Shown here: positions 36,638 to 48,790 of the stretch, in pieces
Position numbering within the stretch: the stretch's first letter is position 1
Layout of the letters: each line of letters starts with the position of its first letter
NCBI GenBank assembly: GCA_015680685.1
Contig: MNCI01005294.1
Location: 208,416 to 272,415, forward strand
DNA length: 64,000 nt
Direction of reading: 5' to 3'
From: Gnetum montanum
Lineage: Eukaryota > Streptophyta > Gnetopsida > Gnetales > Gnetaceae
The notes under the pieces: model-generated
What the model was told of the DNA's origin: nothing
Seen by the model: the letters and a program-made list of their open reading frames with translations, nothing else
The model's database searches: none
Program-made: the position numbers and the translations under genes

Positions 36638-38820
36638 ATGGCATTGAATCAAGAATCCACTTATATCTATGATCCTAAGGACCTAGCTATAATGAAGCAT
36701 ATGCAGTCTCTTAAACATCTAGAATGTGACCTTGTGCATGCCAATATTACCAATGAATATTACAACTTCATTTATGTGAAACTATAGGTTGGTTTACATA
36801 TTTCATGTAAGGAGTTAGACTCTAAGCATGTGTTTGAAATTATTCATAAGAACAAGAAGGAATATACACCTTCCCCATATGACAACATTGAACTTTTACA
36901 AGGCTATGTGAACATTTTATCCCAATTGGTTGATGCCAATGATGAGGCTATGGCAAGCAAAGAAGTCAGTTTGGAATAAGATCAAGAGGATCAAGATGGG
37001 TTTAGAGGTTAATATGAGTTTCATAGAATCTCATATGTCATGGCTAGATGAATAATTTAGATGTTGCTAATGGTTCAAAGGTTATTCCATTGGAAGAAAT
37101 CTTGTAGTGGTCCATTAGTGACTTATTTGTAAATAACACATTGTATTCCATGCCAATAATAAGTTATATGCTACCCAAAACCCTCTTGGGTCAAGCCTTA
37201 CAACTAGCTTCCTAGTCCATCTTCATATTCAAATTAATACCTTTAGCAACCTTGCCTCATTTTGTGTGACCATCACCAATGGCTTTTTCCTTGTCACCAC
37301 CTTTTCTTATCTTAGTGGGACCTACTTCAAGATCTCAAGTCTCACAAACATCCTACAACTCCTTTGTTCCCTTCATTCTACAAGTCCTAGCATCGAGCTC
37401 ATTCTTCATTTTTAATCCTCCCATAGCATTAGTTACATAACCTCTCTACTTCATACTATTGCCTATTTCATCATCTCAAACTATTTAACTATCCACTAAG
37501 CCATTAGTATAGTCCACAAAGTAACCTATAGGAGCATCTCAAGGCCTAGATCAAGCCGTCCAATTCATCCAAAGACTTATTAAGAAGTTAAAAAATCTTA
37601 AGGCTAGCACTAATTATATGGTAAAAATCATGGACTTTTACAAAGATGATTCCATAACCGCAACACAAATAACACTTCCTATAGGCATCATGATCCCTCA
37701 CTTTACAAAGTATAATAGTGAAGGTGATTTCCATGCTTACCTCATTACTTTATATTCTTAGTACCTATTATTACAAGCTTTTCCACATACTGTATTATGC
37801 ATCTTCCTCATGTCTTTGACTAAAAAGCCTTAGACTGGTATCATACACTACCTAGAGGCTCCATTTCCTTCCTAGATGACTTGATCACATACTTAGTTAG
37901 CCATTTCTAGTATAACTTGAAGCTTGATACAACATTATATTAGCTCATGAAAGTACAATTAGGGTTCCTTGAACCTATCCAAAAGTTCATACAAATATGG
38001 AATACTACCCTTAAAAAAATTCTTGAATCCATCTTTGAAAGGCAATTTTTGAGCTTCTTCAAGGTGGTGATTAATAATTTTATCATGTTCATGTAATATT
38101 TAGATCCTTGACCACTCAGTCAAGCCTTTTCCTAGACCAAAAACATAGAGAATGTAGCAAAAGCTAGGAATGACCCTGCTTATGTAGCCTACAAAAAGCA
38201 ACATACCAAGAGGGATAGGAATAAGGATAAGAAAGTGCATGTAGCTGTAACTACTATAGACAAGCATGCAAAACTAGCAGAGTGATGAAAAAATTTCCAA
38301 CCCAAAGTTTCCATCATTCTAGCCCAACCATCAACCTCTAATGCTTCTACATCAAATTCATCAAAATCCAACCTATAATAAAAGGATTAGTCCAAGTACA
38401 CTAAGCTACCCATGAAACCATAATAGCTACTCTATCAATTTCTTAAGAGTAGTCATATTCAATACAAGAACTATTTGAGAATTCTCACAAGTGACATGAT
38501 CATCTATGTCATATTGCTTAAGATCCCACCAGAACTATAAAAGATGATCCATACATTCCTAAATACTTAAAGTGAGACCGATTTTACCACTATCATGAAC
38601 TTCTTGGTTGTGATTACGATTCTTTCTTAACCTTGAAGGATAACCTTCAAAATATGATAGATAGTGGGAAATTGATCCTAGATGCATATAATCCCATTAA
38701 GTCCTATAACTTTCCCATGAAAGCATACAAGGACCCCCTAAACACTAGTAATGACCAATACACTATAGCCATGTTCAAGTACATAACAAGTTCAAAGTTG
38801 CTAGGGAGCCTTTTGTAGTT
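36638..38820 (+). pseudogene. Element B Gag
   Basis: ATG 36638 opens MALNQESTYIYDPKDLA; FIYVKL and the stretch ending YTPSPYDNIEL match element A's Gag start (about 50905-51050). The Retrotrans_gag core is near 37690-38200 (FTKYNSEGDFHAYLITLYS), the same order as A (LTKYNGEGDPNTHLVTFHL). At about 38575-38690 is FYHYHELLGCDYDSFLTLK, then NMIDSGKLILDA. This corresponds to the zinc-finger-like end of Tat Gag (CxYH, GH, then the LK and I-x-GxL helix), with several Cys and His lost. Many stops. The order gag then protease is kept. Confidence 0.75.
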
Positions 38821-39589
38821 TGGATACCTCATCATAATAATCAAGCTTCAACTTCCACAAGTTTAAGAACTTCATTTTTTATAAGGATACTACATCCTAC
38901 ATCTCGTATATAACCATTCATAATCAAAGTTCCTCCTCCATCCATCAATAAGCTAGTAGCCCATGTTGACCAACATCCTCATACAATGACCAATCTATCT
39001 ACATCTTCCCAATCAAAAAACAAAAAGTCTCCACTAGAACAATGAAAATCATCACCTCCTAAGCCTAAGGCTAATATGGATAGCCAACCATACATCTAGA
39101 AGAAAGTAGATCCACCAAAGCCTACCTTAATTTTAGCTATGCCTATGAATCATAGCACTCAAATCATGTCAACTAGATAGTTCAAAGACAATCCCATGTA
39201 AGAGAAAATTAAAGGGATAAAATAATAGATGCTTAAACATGAGGTCAAGATACTAGGTAGAATGAAAGAAGTTAAAACTAGCAAACCAAAAAAATCATCT
39301 ATCAAGGACAAGGACTTCCTCATTACCATGGAATAAGTTAAGCTCTTTCTAAAAAAAAAGAACACCTCCTTGAGCCTATATAATCTGGTTATTACCTCTT
39401 CTGATCTTCATGAAATCTTAGTAAAAATGTTGACTTTTATTTGTGTGAGTGAGGATAGGCCTACCAATGAGATGTCCATCCACTCTATCATTGTAACATA
39501 TCCACTTAAGGAAGAGCCAACTAATCACATTAAAATTTCACAATAAGTGAAGTAAAAATCAACCCATAAGTGGTGAAGTATTGCAAGCT

Positions 39590-40010
39590 TCTCTTTTCAT
39601 AATGATTAGATTTGGCCAATATAAGATGCATCATGTACATGTTAACTATGAAGAAGCTATGAATGTTATCCCTCTACCCATTATTGAATTTTTAGGCTTA
39701 GTTGAAAACATTCAGGATACCTCCACCTCCATGCTTTAGTCCTTTAACAAGTTACAGGTCCTTTAACAAGTTACAGGTGGCAATGAGAGGATTAATTTCA
39801 TTAACCATTGTGATCAAAGAAAATTTCTTTGCATTCACTAACTTCCTGGTTGTTGAGAAAACACCAGGTTTCAACTTAATCCTATGATGCTTATGGTTGA
39901 CTAATTTAAGAGAACTTTCTTCATTGATCCACCAAGAAATTTATCTACCTTATGAGGGAGTTGAAATCATTATCCATGAAGATAGCTAATATCCTTGTCA
40001 ATGAATAATG
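39590..40010 (+). pseudogene. Element B aspartic protease
   Basis: Aligns with A's protease: HHVHVNYEEAMNVI replaces A's active site VHVDDGASTNVV, so the catalytic Asp is Asn. It continues IEFLGLVENI, ISLTIVIKENFFAFTNFLVV, GFNLIL and IHQEIYLPYEGVEIIIHED, like A's IHQEIHLPYEGVQVIIHG. A short duplicated phrase (GTCCTTTAACAAGTTACAG at about 39738 and 39757) interrupts it. Inactive. No RT follows. Instead comes a spacer and then the antisense block. Confidence 0.8.
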
Positions 40011-40014
40011 TTAA

Positions 40015-40900
40015 TATAGAAGAAGGATCTAAGGTGGAGTTTCAAGAGGAAATTTCCATAGCCAAAATAAAAATTGATAATTGTAACAAAATCAACAAAG
40101 CCAAAGCCAATAACACCAAAGCCATAAAAAAATCTTGGAAAGAACTCCCATTTAGTGTCATGTGTGAAGGAGATAGAAAATACAAAATTATGCAACATAG
40201 ATTGTACTAGTTTTATAATTTGTTAAAGACTAGGAAATAATTGCATAATTAATGTATCCTCTCTTTCCTTCCATTGTAAATGCATTGTGGACTTCTTACT
40301 CTATGCATTATTTATATTTTTTACATTCATTTTTATGCCTTATTTTTAATAGCTTTTATTTTATTATATTATTTTTATAAATTTTACTTTATTTCCTTGT
40401 TTCTTCTTTCACTTTTATTTTAATTTATAACACATATTTCTTTTTTTACATAAAACATAAAAAACATAAAACACAAAAATCACAGCCAAGAGTGGCATAG
40501 AATTAAACCAAAAAAATATAACACCATAACCTTAAACAAAATTGGATATTCCATAAGAGTAGCCATAGTTGCATTGTGTAACAAATAACAAACAATACAT
40601 AGACTCCAAAATCATGATGGATAGTAAAATAGTGATATTCATATAGCCTTAATAATATCAAGATAATGATAATAAGGCCATCATAATTGATAGCTAATCT
40701 AAGCCATAGGAGGAGGAGCAAGAGGAGGAATTTTGCTAAGGTCATCACTATCATTGCTTAGAACCTATAGATAATAAAACATGTAAACATTAGTAACCAT
40801 GATAACCAAAAACATAGCTGTAGAATAAAATTAAAAAAAAAAAAACCATGACATAAAGCATAGAAAATTTTTTACAAAGAGAAAATTTTCAGAGACTAAC
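40015..40900 (+). other. Element B spacer between protease and antisense block
   Basis: AT-rich, with runs of ACATAAAACATAAAA-type sequence at 40450-40485, similar to element A after its protease (about 54280). A 5' splice site for a putative intron would lie here, but none can be picked reliably. Confidence 0.4.
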
Positions 40901-43900
40901 CTCGAACCTATGAAGAATTTATTCTTTTTTCATATTAACCCAATCAATACCTCCCAAGTCCACTATTGATAATATTTTTCCCTTCTCTTCATTAGTCCAC
41001 TTAGGAGGAGCATGAAAAAGAATTTTTGTATAGATATCTCTAGATGTGGTTACAAACAGAGGAATGGAAGAATCAATAATAACTACTCACTCCTTAACCT
41101 ATTAAAAACATATTCCACACCTATGCCTTGTAAGAACAACTCGTGTGTACATTGTGCCATAGTTGCTTCATGCCAAGATTTCATGTAATTCTACTTCTCC
41201 ATTGTGTACAACCTATTATAGGCATTTTTCTTCTTGCCCCACTCCAACACCCAAGAACACTAGTCTCACCACTTCTTTGTCCTACGAACCATCATTTTCA
41301 TCTCCATATCTTTGTCCAGATAATTTCTACCTAAAGTAATATTTTCCTAGATGATATTCTAGTAGTGAGACCATTCAATCACACTTGTTTTCAAGAAGTC
41401 CTTGTTGACCACACAAGCCTCCATGAACTCCTTTCAATCTTTCAAGATCTTATTTTAATCTACCAATTTTTTATTTTACTTTTCCAACACCACAACACAT
41501 TCCCACAAGAACTTATTTGAACATTAACACTTCCAAAATGTTTCTAAACATGATGTAGCACATTTTGTAGCCCTCCTGTATAATTTCCATGGAACATTCT
41601 TTACATTAGATGGTAACATAGGAAGGTCATCAAACTCACTATCTCATGAGGGATTCCATTTAATCTTGAAAAGTTTTACACATAGAACATAAAAGCATCA
41701 AAGAAAGATAAATATTTAAAATATTTAAAACCATATAAACATAAAAATCATAAAATCATGAAAATGTAAGAATTATAAAACCATGAAAACATAAAAATAT
41801 AAAAACTAACAATGCTAAACAAAATTTATTGACTTTATTACCAATGCTAAGAGCTAGCTATTATAACTTGTCAATCATATCATCCATCATTCCTCTCATG
41901 AACTCCATCTTGTTTGGTGCCTCCATCTAGCGTTTAGAGAGGAATGTGGATGTTTCTAGAGGATTCCCTATAGTATCCATAACAGATCAACATCATTTAT
42001 AATGAAAAAAAAAAAACATAATACAAACAAGAAAATAGATTACAAATAAAAATAGTTTTAAACTAACCAAAATTTACCAATAAGACCATGAGATACGTAC
42101 ATTAGAGAATTACATTCTGAAGTAAATCATTTAAGATAAATTCTAAGACATCTTGTGCTTCCTTAGCCATCCTCTGCTTTTATTCTTTGCACCATTGCTC
42201 CTCCTCCATAGTATCCTTGGCTGCTAATTCATGCTTCTTCACTACAACAAGATCATGACCAAATAAAAAATAAATTAGTAAGCATTTTTATCAACAAAAT
42301 TTAAGCAAAAGTAATGAAAAAACTAAAAATTAACATATCAACAACAACTTGATTAGCCTCTTTGAGCCTAATTCCTAGTTTTCTAGGTACTTGTTGGGTA
42401 GGAACCATGACATTTTCCTCAACTTGTGGTCTTTTTATTCATTTATTAGCAGCACCATCAGCCTCTATAGACAACCTTTTGGCCTTTTATGCATTGCCAT
42501 GTGTAGCATGAGGTTTTATCCCCATGCTTTCGAGGGAATAACCAAAAATACAATTATGTTTCTAGTGGTAATAGACAATGATTCACCTATATCCTTCATG
42601 GGTGGGCCTTGGGCATATACTAAATGAGAAACATGTTTAGCCTAAGGTTTGGAAAATTGGGAATCATCATGTACTACCCATTTTTCATCTTTATTGATTA
42701 TCAAAAACTCTATATACCTTCTAAGCTATGCATTGAAAAATGTAAAATGCATATGATATATAAAGCTAAGATTTTTATGGAGTTTTTATATTTTTCTTCT
42801 CAAACCAATAACCATCAATGTGGCCTAGTTAAACCTAGTTCTGTCTATCAAAACTTTTCTCATAGCCCATGCCTATTACACTCCCATGAATTTCTTTTAT
42901 AGTAAAAGCATGGAAAAAAATCTAGAGTAGAATAGAGGTTATAACTCATTCATCTCCTCAATATTACAATTATCAAAGGATAATGTTTCACTAGGAGGTG
43001 ATTTGAGCCAATCCTTCATGTCCCCCCTACAACTTATGTCTTTTCCTACTCTTATGGCCATCTTCACACCATTAGAAGGGACTCCAAAAACATTGTTAAA
43101 TAAACCTTCATAAACCCTCAAAACTATAGGTAAACCATGGACATGAGTGAAAAACTTTGTAACTCTCTCATTAAAATAATCAATAACATTCAACATCTTA
43201 GCTTGTGACATGCATGGACTAGGACACATAAATAAATCAAACAAGCCTGTATCAATTATTCTTTTATAGATATCTGCAAGAGCTTCATTTGATAGCCATT
43301 CTTGTGAATTGCCTACTTCTCCCCATTGAAGAAGAATCTTCTCCTCAATTTGACTAAAACTAATTATGGTGATTGTAGACCACCATACAAGATCTATTGT
43401 GTACAACATAGTTAGCCTTAAAATAATTAGAAAAATTAATTATAAACCATAGATATAACATAAAGTAATCCATAAAAACTAAAACTAAAAAATCTAACTA
43501 AAAATTCTAAAAAATATAAATATAATAAAAATAAAGATATTACTTACTTGACTTAGGCAAAGCTAGATTCTTGGGTTCAATTTATACATGCACTTCTAAA
43601 TCCTAAAACTTCCAAAATTTTTCTATACACTTAGTAGCAATACACTTTTGGTACACTCAATAATACCTCATCATGCACCCAAAAAACTCTACACTAAGCT
43701 AGTTAACCACTTTTACTTTCATATTATCTTCTTGCCTAAATTCATCTAAGGCTAAGGATAAGGCTCAATTATTTGACACTAATCCTTTAGTGCGCACCTT
43801 AAACCTACAAAAAAAATACATAAAATCAATCAAGAAAATAGCCTTAAAACTAACACAAACATGTAGAATTAAAACAAAGCTAACCCTTTTATCATGTAGA

Positions 43901-44060
43901 CATTTCCAAGAGAATTCTGAAATAGAGTCATTGGCCTATGACCCAGGGTATTTTTGGCATTGTATTATGAGTAAATTAGCATATTCCAAATGCAAAATAA
44001 CTATTAAATTTCTACATAGTATTAATTTCCATTATGCTTCAATTCCATCCAAGTCTTAAG
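40900..44060 (-). pseudogene. Antisense ORF block of element B (unknown protein)
   Basis: The best preserved part is a 156-codon open frame at 43409-42939, opposite to gag and protease. Motifs include QWGEVGNSQEWLSNEALADI, KMLNVIDYFNERVTKFF, HGLPIVLRVYEGLFNNVFGV and SNGVKMAIRVGKDI. The GLFNNVFGV phrase recalls folded plant transposon-associated proteins, but I cannot name a family. Segments to its left (42560-42400 and 41040-40920) align with element E's antisense block in the same order. A-rich gaps separate them. Position: after protease and before the integrase remnant. The long open frame in an otherwise decayed element is notable. Confidence 0.6.
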
Positions 44061-45220
44061 ATCATTGATCATGTAGTGAAGGATGTAATTAGATGACCTT
44101 ACATGAGAGTCTTTGTGAACACAGCTATAACATTAGTTGTCATATGTAACCACATTATTACATTGTAATGATGTAGCAATTATAGAAAAAACTAATGCCT
44201 ACTATCTCCACCACTACCAGAATTGATTTTAGCATAGGTCTACACATAGTTAAAATATGTAGCCATTAGAATAAAAAATAAAATAATAATAAAAAATCAA
44301 AGAAAAGTAAAACAATAATCATCTTATGATTGATAGAATTGACATGAAAAAACAAAAACATAAGGATACCCAAACTTATGATCATAATTGTAACTACAAT
44401 TCAAATCAAGATGTAGCCTTTATACATCTTACTTACCATGAAAATTGGAACTCTTTAATAAATACTTGACATAGAAAAAATTGAATTAACATTTTATCAA
44501 AAACTCAACCAATGAACAACTAAAATTATCATTTTGATAAATAATAACACAAACATGAAACAATTTATCATTATGAATACCAAGTTTATCATTTTTTCAA
44601 ATAGTTAATGTACAAAATAAAAAATAGGTATTTTTGTAAATAGATAACATAAAACATGATCTGCACAAAAAAATGTGAACAAAATTAACAATGATAAGGT
44701 TGAATGATAGAAAAATCCCAAAAATAATAGCTTAAGAGTTGGGATAATTCAAAATCCTAAGGATGATGGAAGAATGAGAGAAGGAAACACTAAAGTTTTT
44801 GATTTTGGATATCATACAATGTCATTCACTCTCCACAAAAATCTTAAAATGTCTTACATGATGGCCTATCTATCTAGGAAGGGTAGAATGCTACTCTATT
44901 AGAGCCAATTAGCATGCACATTGACCATAGGGTTAGAGATAAATCATAATTCTCATTCTAGACACCAAGCACTCAAACATTTTTAAAATTCACTTCGAAA
45001 AATCAAAAAAACTCTGCATCCAGCCTTGAAATTTTGTAAACATAGATCTTAGGGCTAGAAATAATATTTAAAAAATTAAAAAAATTTGAACCATAAAATT
45101 CATTAAGAAATCCAAGATTTACCAAGACAATGCACATACAAGTGCAAGAGAAACCCAAAATCCATCAAATTCTAACTAGAAAAAAACCTAATTCTTTGGA
45201 ATTCATTGGAAACTATTTTA
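44060..45220 (+). other. Element B spacer where RT and RNase H are missing
   Basis: No RT, RNase H or aRNH motif found on either strand. An internal deletion presumably removed them. Confidence 0.5.
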
Positions 45221-45224
45221 CAAG

Positions 45225-45840
45225 TGGGTGGAAACTATTCCTTAAAAAAACATCATTATTCATAAGAAAATGGCCAAGTGAAAGCTAGTAATAAGGTCAT
45301 CAATAACCTCCTAAAGAAAATGTTAAATAATAGCAAACATTTTTTGCATGAACACTCTTGTATACACTTTGGACTTATAGGAAAACATTTCAAAGTACAA
45401 CCAATGCCATACCATCTACCCTAGTTTACAGAACTGAAGCTATTTTTCCTTTTGAATTGTAGGTTCCATCTTTAAGGGTAGCTCTATCTAACTACATCAA
45501 TGATAAGAAAAATAATGAGTTGCATACCGTTGACCTAGATTTCATGAAATAGTAAAGAATGTAAACACTTGGTCACATAGAATGGTATCAAGAGAAGCAA
45601 AAAACAACACTATCAACATGATCCAAAATGATGGAAAGTCAAGGAAGGAGACCTTGTCCTTAAGAATGTTCATGGACATGAACACAAATTATTAGCTAAT
45701 TGGGAAAGATCTTTCTTGCTTACTAAAGCCTCTAGAAATGGAACTTTCAAATTGACAAACATGAATAGTATAATCAACTTGCCAATCTAGTCAACCATTC
45801 CTATCTTAAACCTTATTATATCTAAGTTTGACTAGTTTGC
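45225..45840 (+). pseudogene. Element B integrase, C-terminal part only
   Basis: Resumes at the third catalytic site: ENGQVKASNKVINNLLKKMLNNSK, matching E's AKASNKAIITLLKKMVNNSK. The catalytic Glu codon is AAA (Lys) at 45281-45283, as in element E. Sequence continues through the end of the core and a C-terminal part to about 45840 with many stops. The first two catalytic residues are not present. Confidence 0.75.
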
Positions 45841-46884
45841 TCCTAGTCTTTATTTATCCTTGTTTACAAATTTGAATGAATACATGACATTGATAGACCT
45901 TGTATCCTTAACAAATGAGCCTACATGATTCCTTTTTAGTTAAAATAGCTACACACATTGTATAAATCAACAAATCAAGATACAAGGTTCTCAAGTTTTG
46001 TCAATTGTGTTCCATGATGATCTATATTTACTTGTTGTCTCATGTAACCTCTTGTAATCTTTGGTTTCTTTGACTTATTTTCTTGTTTTCTCTATGTTGT
46101 GTTTGTGGGATGAGCCTAGAGCCATCAAAAATATGTAACTCATTACAATAGTGACCAACCATATGATCTCAATGTAAGATATTTAACTAACTTATTAGAC
46201 CATGCAAATAGTGCTCACTTCATATCATTCCCACTATCTTTCCATCACCATAGCCATTTATTGACATTAGCCTTCAATACCATTTCTAACAATGAAAATA
46301 GATGTTTGACACTCATGTATCATGGCCTTTTGATATTCTTCTACATGCTTTATCAATTAGTTAATTAAATCACCTATGCTTTGTTCAACGAGATAAAAAA
46401 TGTTCAGCCTTAGCATAGAATCCCAAAGAAGGTTTCACCCCATTCAAAAAAAATGTTGAGAAATCCAAAAGGCCAAAGTCACCTAAAGCAAAATAATCAA
46501 AAACTCAGAAGAAAAAGAGCCTAGTTTCCAAAGAATCTAATAACAAAGAACTAGTTACTCTAAACATCATTAGTATCCAATATTTTAATCATGAAGCATG
46601 AAGCCCTCATTAGCCAATGAACATGTTACTACACCATAACAATGATGTCAAAATATTTGGATTTCTATGTTACCTTATTTGACCACATCTGAATATCCAA
46701 TATACAGAATCCATTACTTTGAACTCTGACTATTCTATGTTGATATTACTTCACCATTGAAAGCACTCCTTGGCTTGATTTTATAACTACTAAATCAAGT
46801 GTGAAGAGAGAGCTTTAGTGATGAACCTGAAGTAGTGTTTCATATTAATTATTCATGTCTCTTAGGTTAACCCTTAAAAAATCA
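45841..46884 (+). other. Element B spacer after integrase
   Basis: Noncoding. Similar in order to element E 10115-11159, including the end just before the polypurine tract. Confidence 0.6.
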
Positions 46885-46899
46885 ATAAAGAGGATCCAA
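46885..46899 (+). promoter_or_regulatory. Polypurine tract of element B
   Basis: AATAAAGAGGATCCAA directly before the 3' LTR start TGAAATGCC, nearly the same as in element E. Confidence 0.75.
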
Positions 46900-47874
46900 T
46901 GAAATGCCTCAAAGAAAATTAATGATATAAACGAGAAGCCTTGTAGCTAAATTTTACATTGTACTTTTGATTGGTTTTGAAATCAAAAACAAATGCCTTG
47001 GTTTCACTTTAAAAATTCATCTTATGACCTTATTTTGTCAAAATCCTAGTGCAATTGCACTTTGTAAAGTATAATTCATGATTTAGAACATGAAAAACAT
47101 CATGAATTACATTATATTGACATAATTAGTCCCAAAAATGTCAAAAATTAAGGTCTTACTAATGCAAAACCTAAAAAAATCTAGTGATAAAAACGCTATA
47201 GATTTAGGCCATAAAATTAGTCAAAAACTCTATCTAATTATTAAGGAAGCTTTTCAAAATATAAGTAATGAAGAAAAAGAAAATTGTAACCTATTTAGTT
47301 GAAAATTGACATCATTTTCAAGGCTTTTTTTGAAGGGTCAAGAAACTTTTTTGTAACAAAGTCCTTTTTGAAAGTAGAAATCAATTTTGGCAAGGAGACC
47401 CTTTTTGAAAAATAAGCACAAAGAGACTTTTCTAGTCTTTTGCAACCTTTATCTAGTGATAATCATGGATAGTAGAGAGAACCTGCTACATGCCTACACT
47501 AGATCTTAAAAGATAGTTTCAAAGAGATCTCTAAACTATTTATGTCCTTAAGATTTTGAAAGCTAGATGATCTATACATTCTAAACCTTTATTTCTTATC
47601 AAATTAATATAAATTTTGTAGTGTTTGGCCACTTTTACTATTATTTTTTGTATCATTTTTTGATTCTACTCTTTGATCCAATGTTGGATCTTGTATTTGC
47701 ATGTTTCTCACCTATTCTCACATACTTCACTTGGTAACACATTGTTCAAGTCCTTAGGTAATCGACAAGATCACCTAGGGTACCTCAAATTCTTCTCAAA
47801 ACTTGTGGATCTTGAAGTGATACTATTCCATGTAGATTCTTTCAATTTTTAGCATAATTTTTTTTTTCATTATA
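46900..47874 (+). repeat. 3' LTR of element B
   Basis: Partner of 34807-35833. The right end is set by the return of element C integrase codons at 47875. Confidence 0.85.
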
Positions 47875-48480
47875 GATTCCAAATTTACTTCTCGATTTTG
47901 GCATGTATTCACAGATAGCTTGGCTACTAGGCTAAATATGAGTTTGGCCTATCATCTACAAATTGAAAATTAGGTTGAGAAAGCTAGTCAAGTATTGGAG
48001 GACATGCTTTGGACTTATGCATTATATTTTTTTAGATAGTTATAATAGCTTCTTATCATTGATAGATTTTTCTTATAACTATAGCTATTAGGCTAGTGTG
48101 AAGGTAGCACCATATACTGTTCTATATAGGAGACCTTGCAAAACTTCTTTATGTTGAGACCTGATCAAGAATAGATACAGACCAACTCAAACATTATATT
48201 AAGAAAAATAGAGTATATTAGGAAGATTCATAAGTAAATTAAACTAGCTTAGGATCATCAAGTGAGCTATGAGCTATGAAAATAGTAGGAGGAGACCTCT
48301 CGAGTTTGAAGTTGATGACAAGGTGTTTTTTTTGCATCTCTCCACTGAAAGGCTTGATGCATTTTGATTCGAAATATAAGATTACACTTTCTTACATTGC
48401 ATTTTTCAATGATCTTCAACGTATACAAGATGTTATGTATCATGTTTTTTTACCTCCATAACTTTTGAGCATACGTGATG
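47875..48480 (+). pseudogene. Element C integrase, C-terminal half with GPY/F module
   Basis: Continues C's integrase after element B: SKFTSRFWHVFTDSLATRLN, then MSLAYHLQIEN, a stop, and VEKASQVLEDMLWTYAL. The third catalytic Glu is kept at 47977-47979, so all three catalytic residues of C survive on the two sides of B. Further on, with frameshifts, come RRRPLEFEVDDKVFFLHLS, SPLKGLMHF and YIAFFNDLQRI, VMYHVFLPP (to about 48460), the GPY/F module of chromovirus integrases. Confidence 0.85.
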
Positions 48481-48572
48481 TGTTTGATGTCTTCATGTTA
48501 TGGAAGATTTCTCTCAATCATAGTCATGTTGTTGATTGATTTAAGATAAAAATTTAGGGTAATGCCTTATAG

Positions 48573-48728
48573 GTGGATCATCTCATTAGGATCATCAATT
48601 CAATAGAGCATAAATTGCATAGCAAAATAGTACCCATGATGAAGGTCTTGGGGAACCATTATGATTCTCAAGAGACTACATGGAAGCTCAAGTCTGATTT
48701 ACATGCTTCCAAACTTGAGATCTTCTAA
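48573..48728 (+). pseudogene. Element C chromodomain
   Basis: After the GPY/F module the frame reads VDHLIRIINSIEHKLHSKIV, PMMKVLGNHYDSQETTWKL, KSDLHASKLEIF. The pattern V-WxxH--EEATWE of plant chromovirus chromodomains is visible as VLGNHYDSQETTWK. This domain guides insertion to particular chromatin in the family. It places C among the plant chromoviruses; the clade within them cannot be decided by eye. The frame is open across the domain. Confidence 0.75.
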
Positions 48729-48741
48729 GAAGAAGATTCTT

Positions 48742-48753
48742 AATGGGGAAGGA
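48742..48753 (+). promoter_or_regulatory. Polypurine tract of element C
   Basis: AATGGGGAAGGA directly before the LTR start TGTAATAAC, the classical arrangement of plant chromoviruses. Confidence 0.85.
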
Positions 48754-48790
48754 TGTAATAACTCATATTTTTGGTATCCTTGGTACAAAT
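48754..48790 (+). repeat. 3' LTR of element C, first 37 bp (left of element A)
   Basis: Matches the first bases of C's 5' LTR at 22211. It continues at 58035 after element A. Confidence 0.8.
48786..48790. repeat. Left target-site duplication of element A
   Basis: CAAAT here against CATAT at 58035-58039, one mismatch. The uninterrupted 5' LTR of C reads CATAT at the same place (CTACATATGGTC). Confidence 0.65.

Larger units (their letters stand above)
34807..47874 (+). mobile_element. Element B: Tat-like retrotransposon inserted into element C's integrase
   Basis: LTR pair 34807-35833 and 46900-47874. Interior: leader with primer-like motif, gag, protease, spacer, antisense ORF block, spacer, end of integrase, spacer, polypurine tract. 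RT, RNase H and most of integrase are missing. Its two outer ends meet at adjacent codons of C's integrase, which proves insertion into C. The expected short target duplication is not clear: left flank GATGT, right flank GATTC. Confidence 0.85.

Noticed and set aside
34802-47880. Target-site duplication of element B
   Set aside because: Flanks GATGT and GATTC agree at only three of five bases; the insertion is proven by the split integrase instead.
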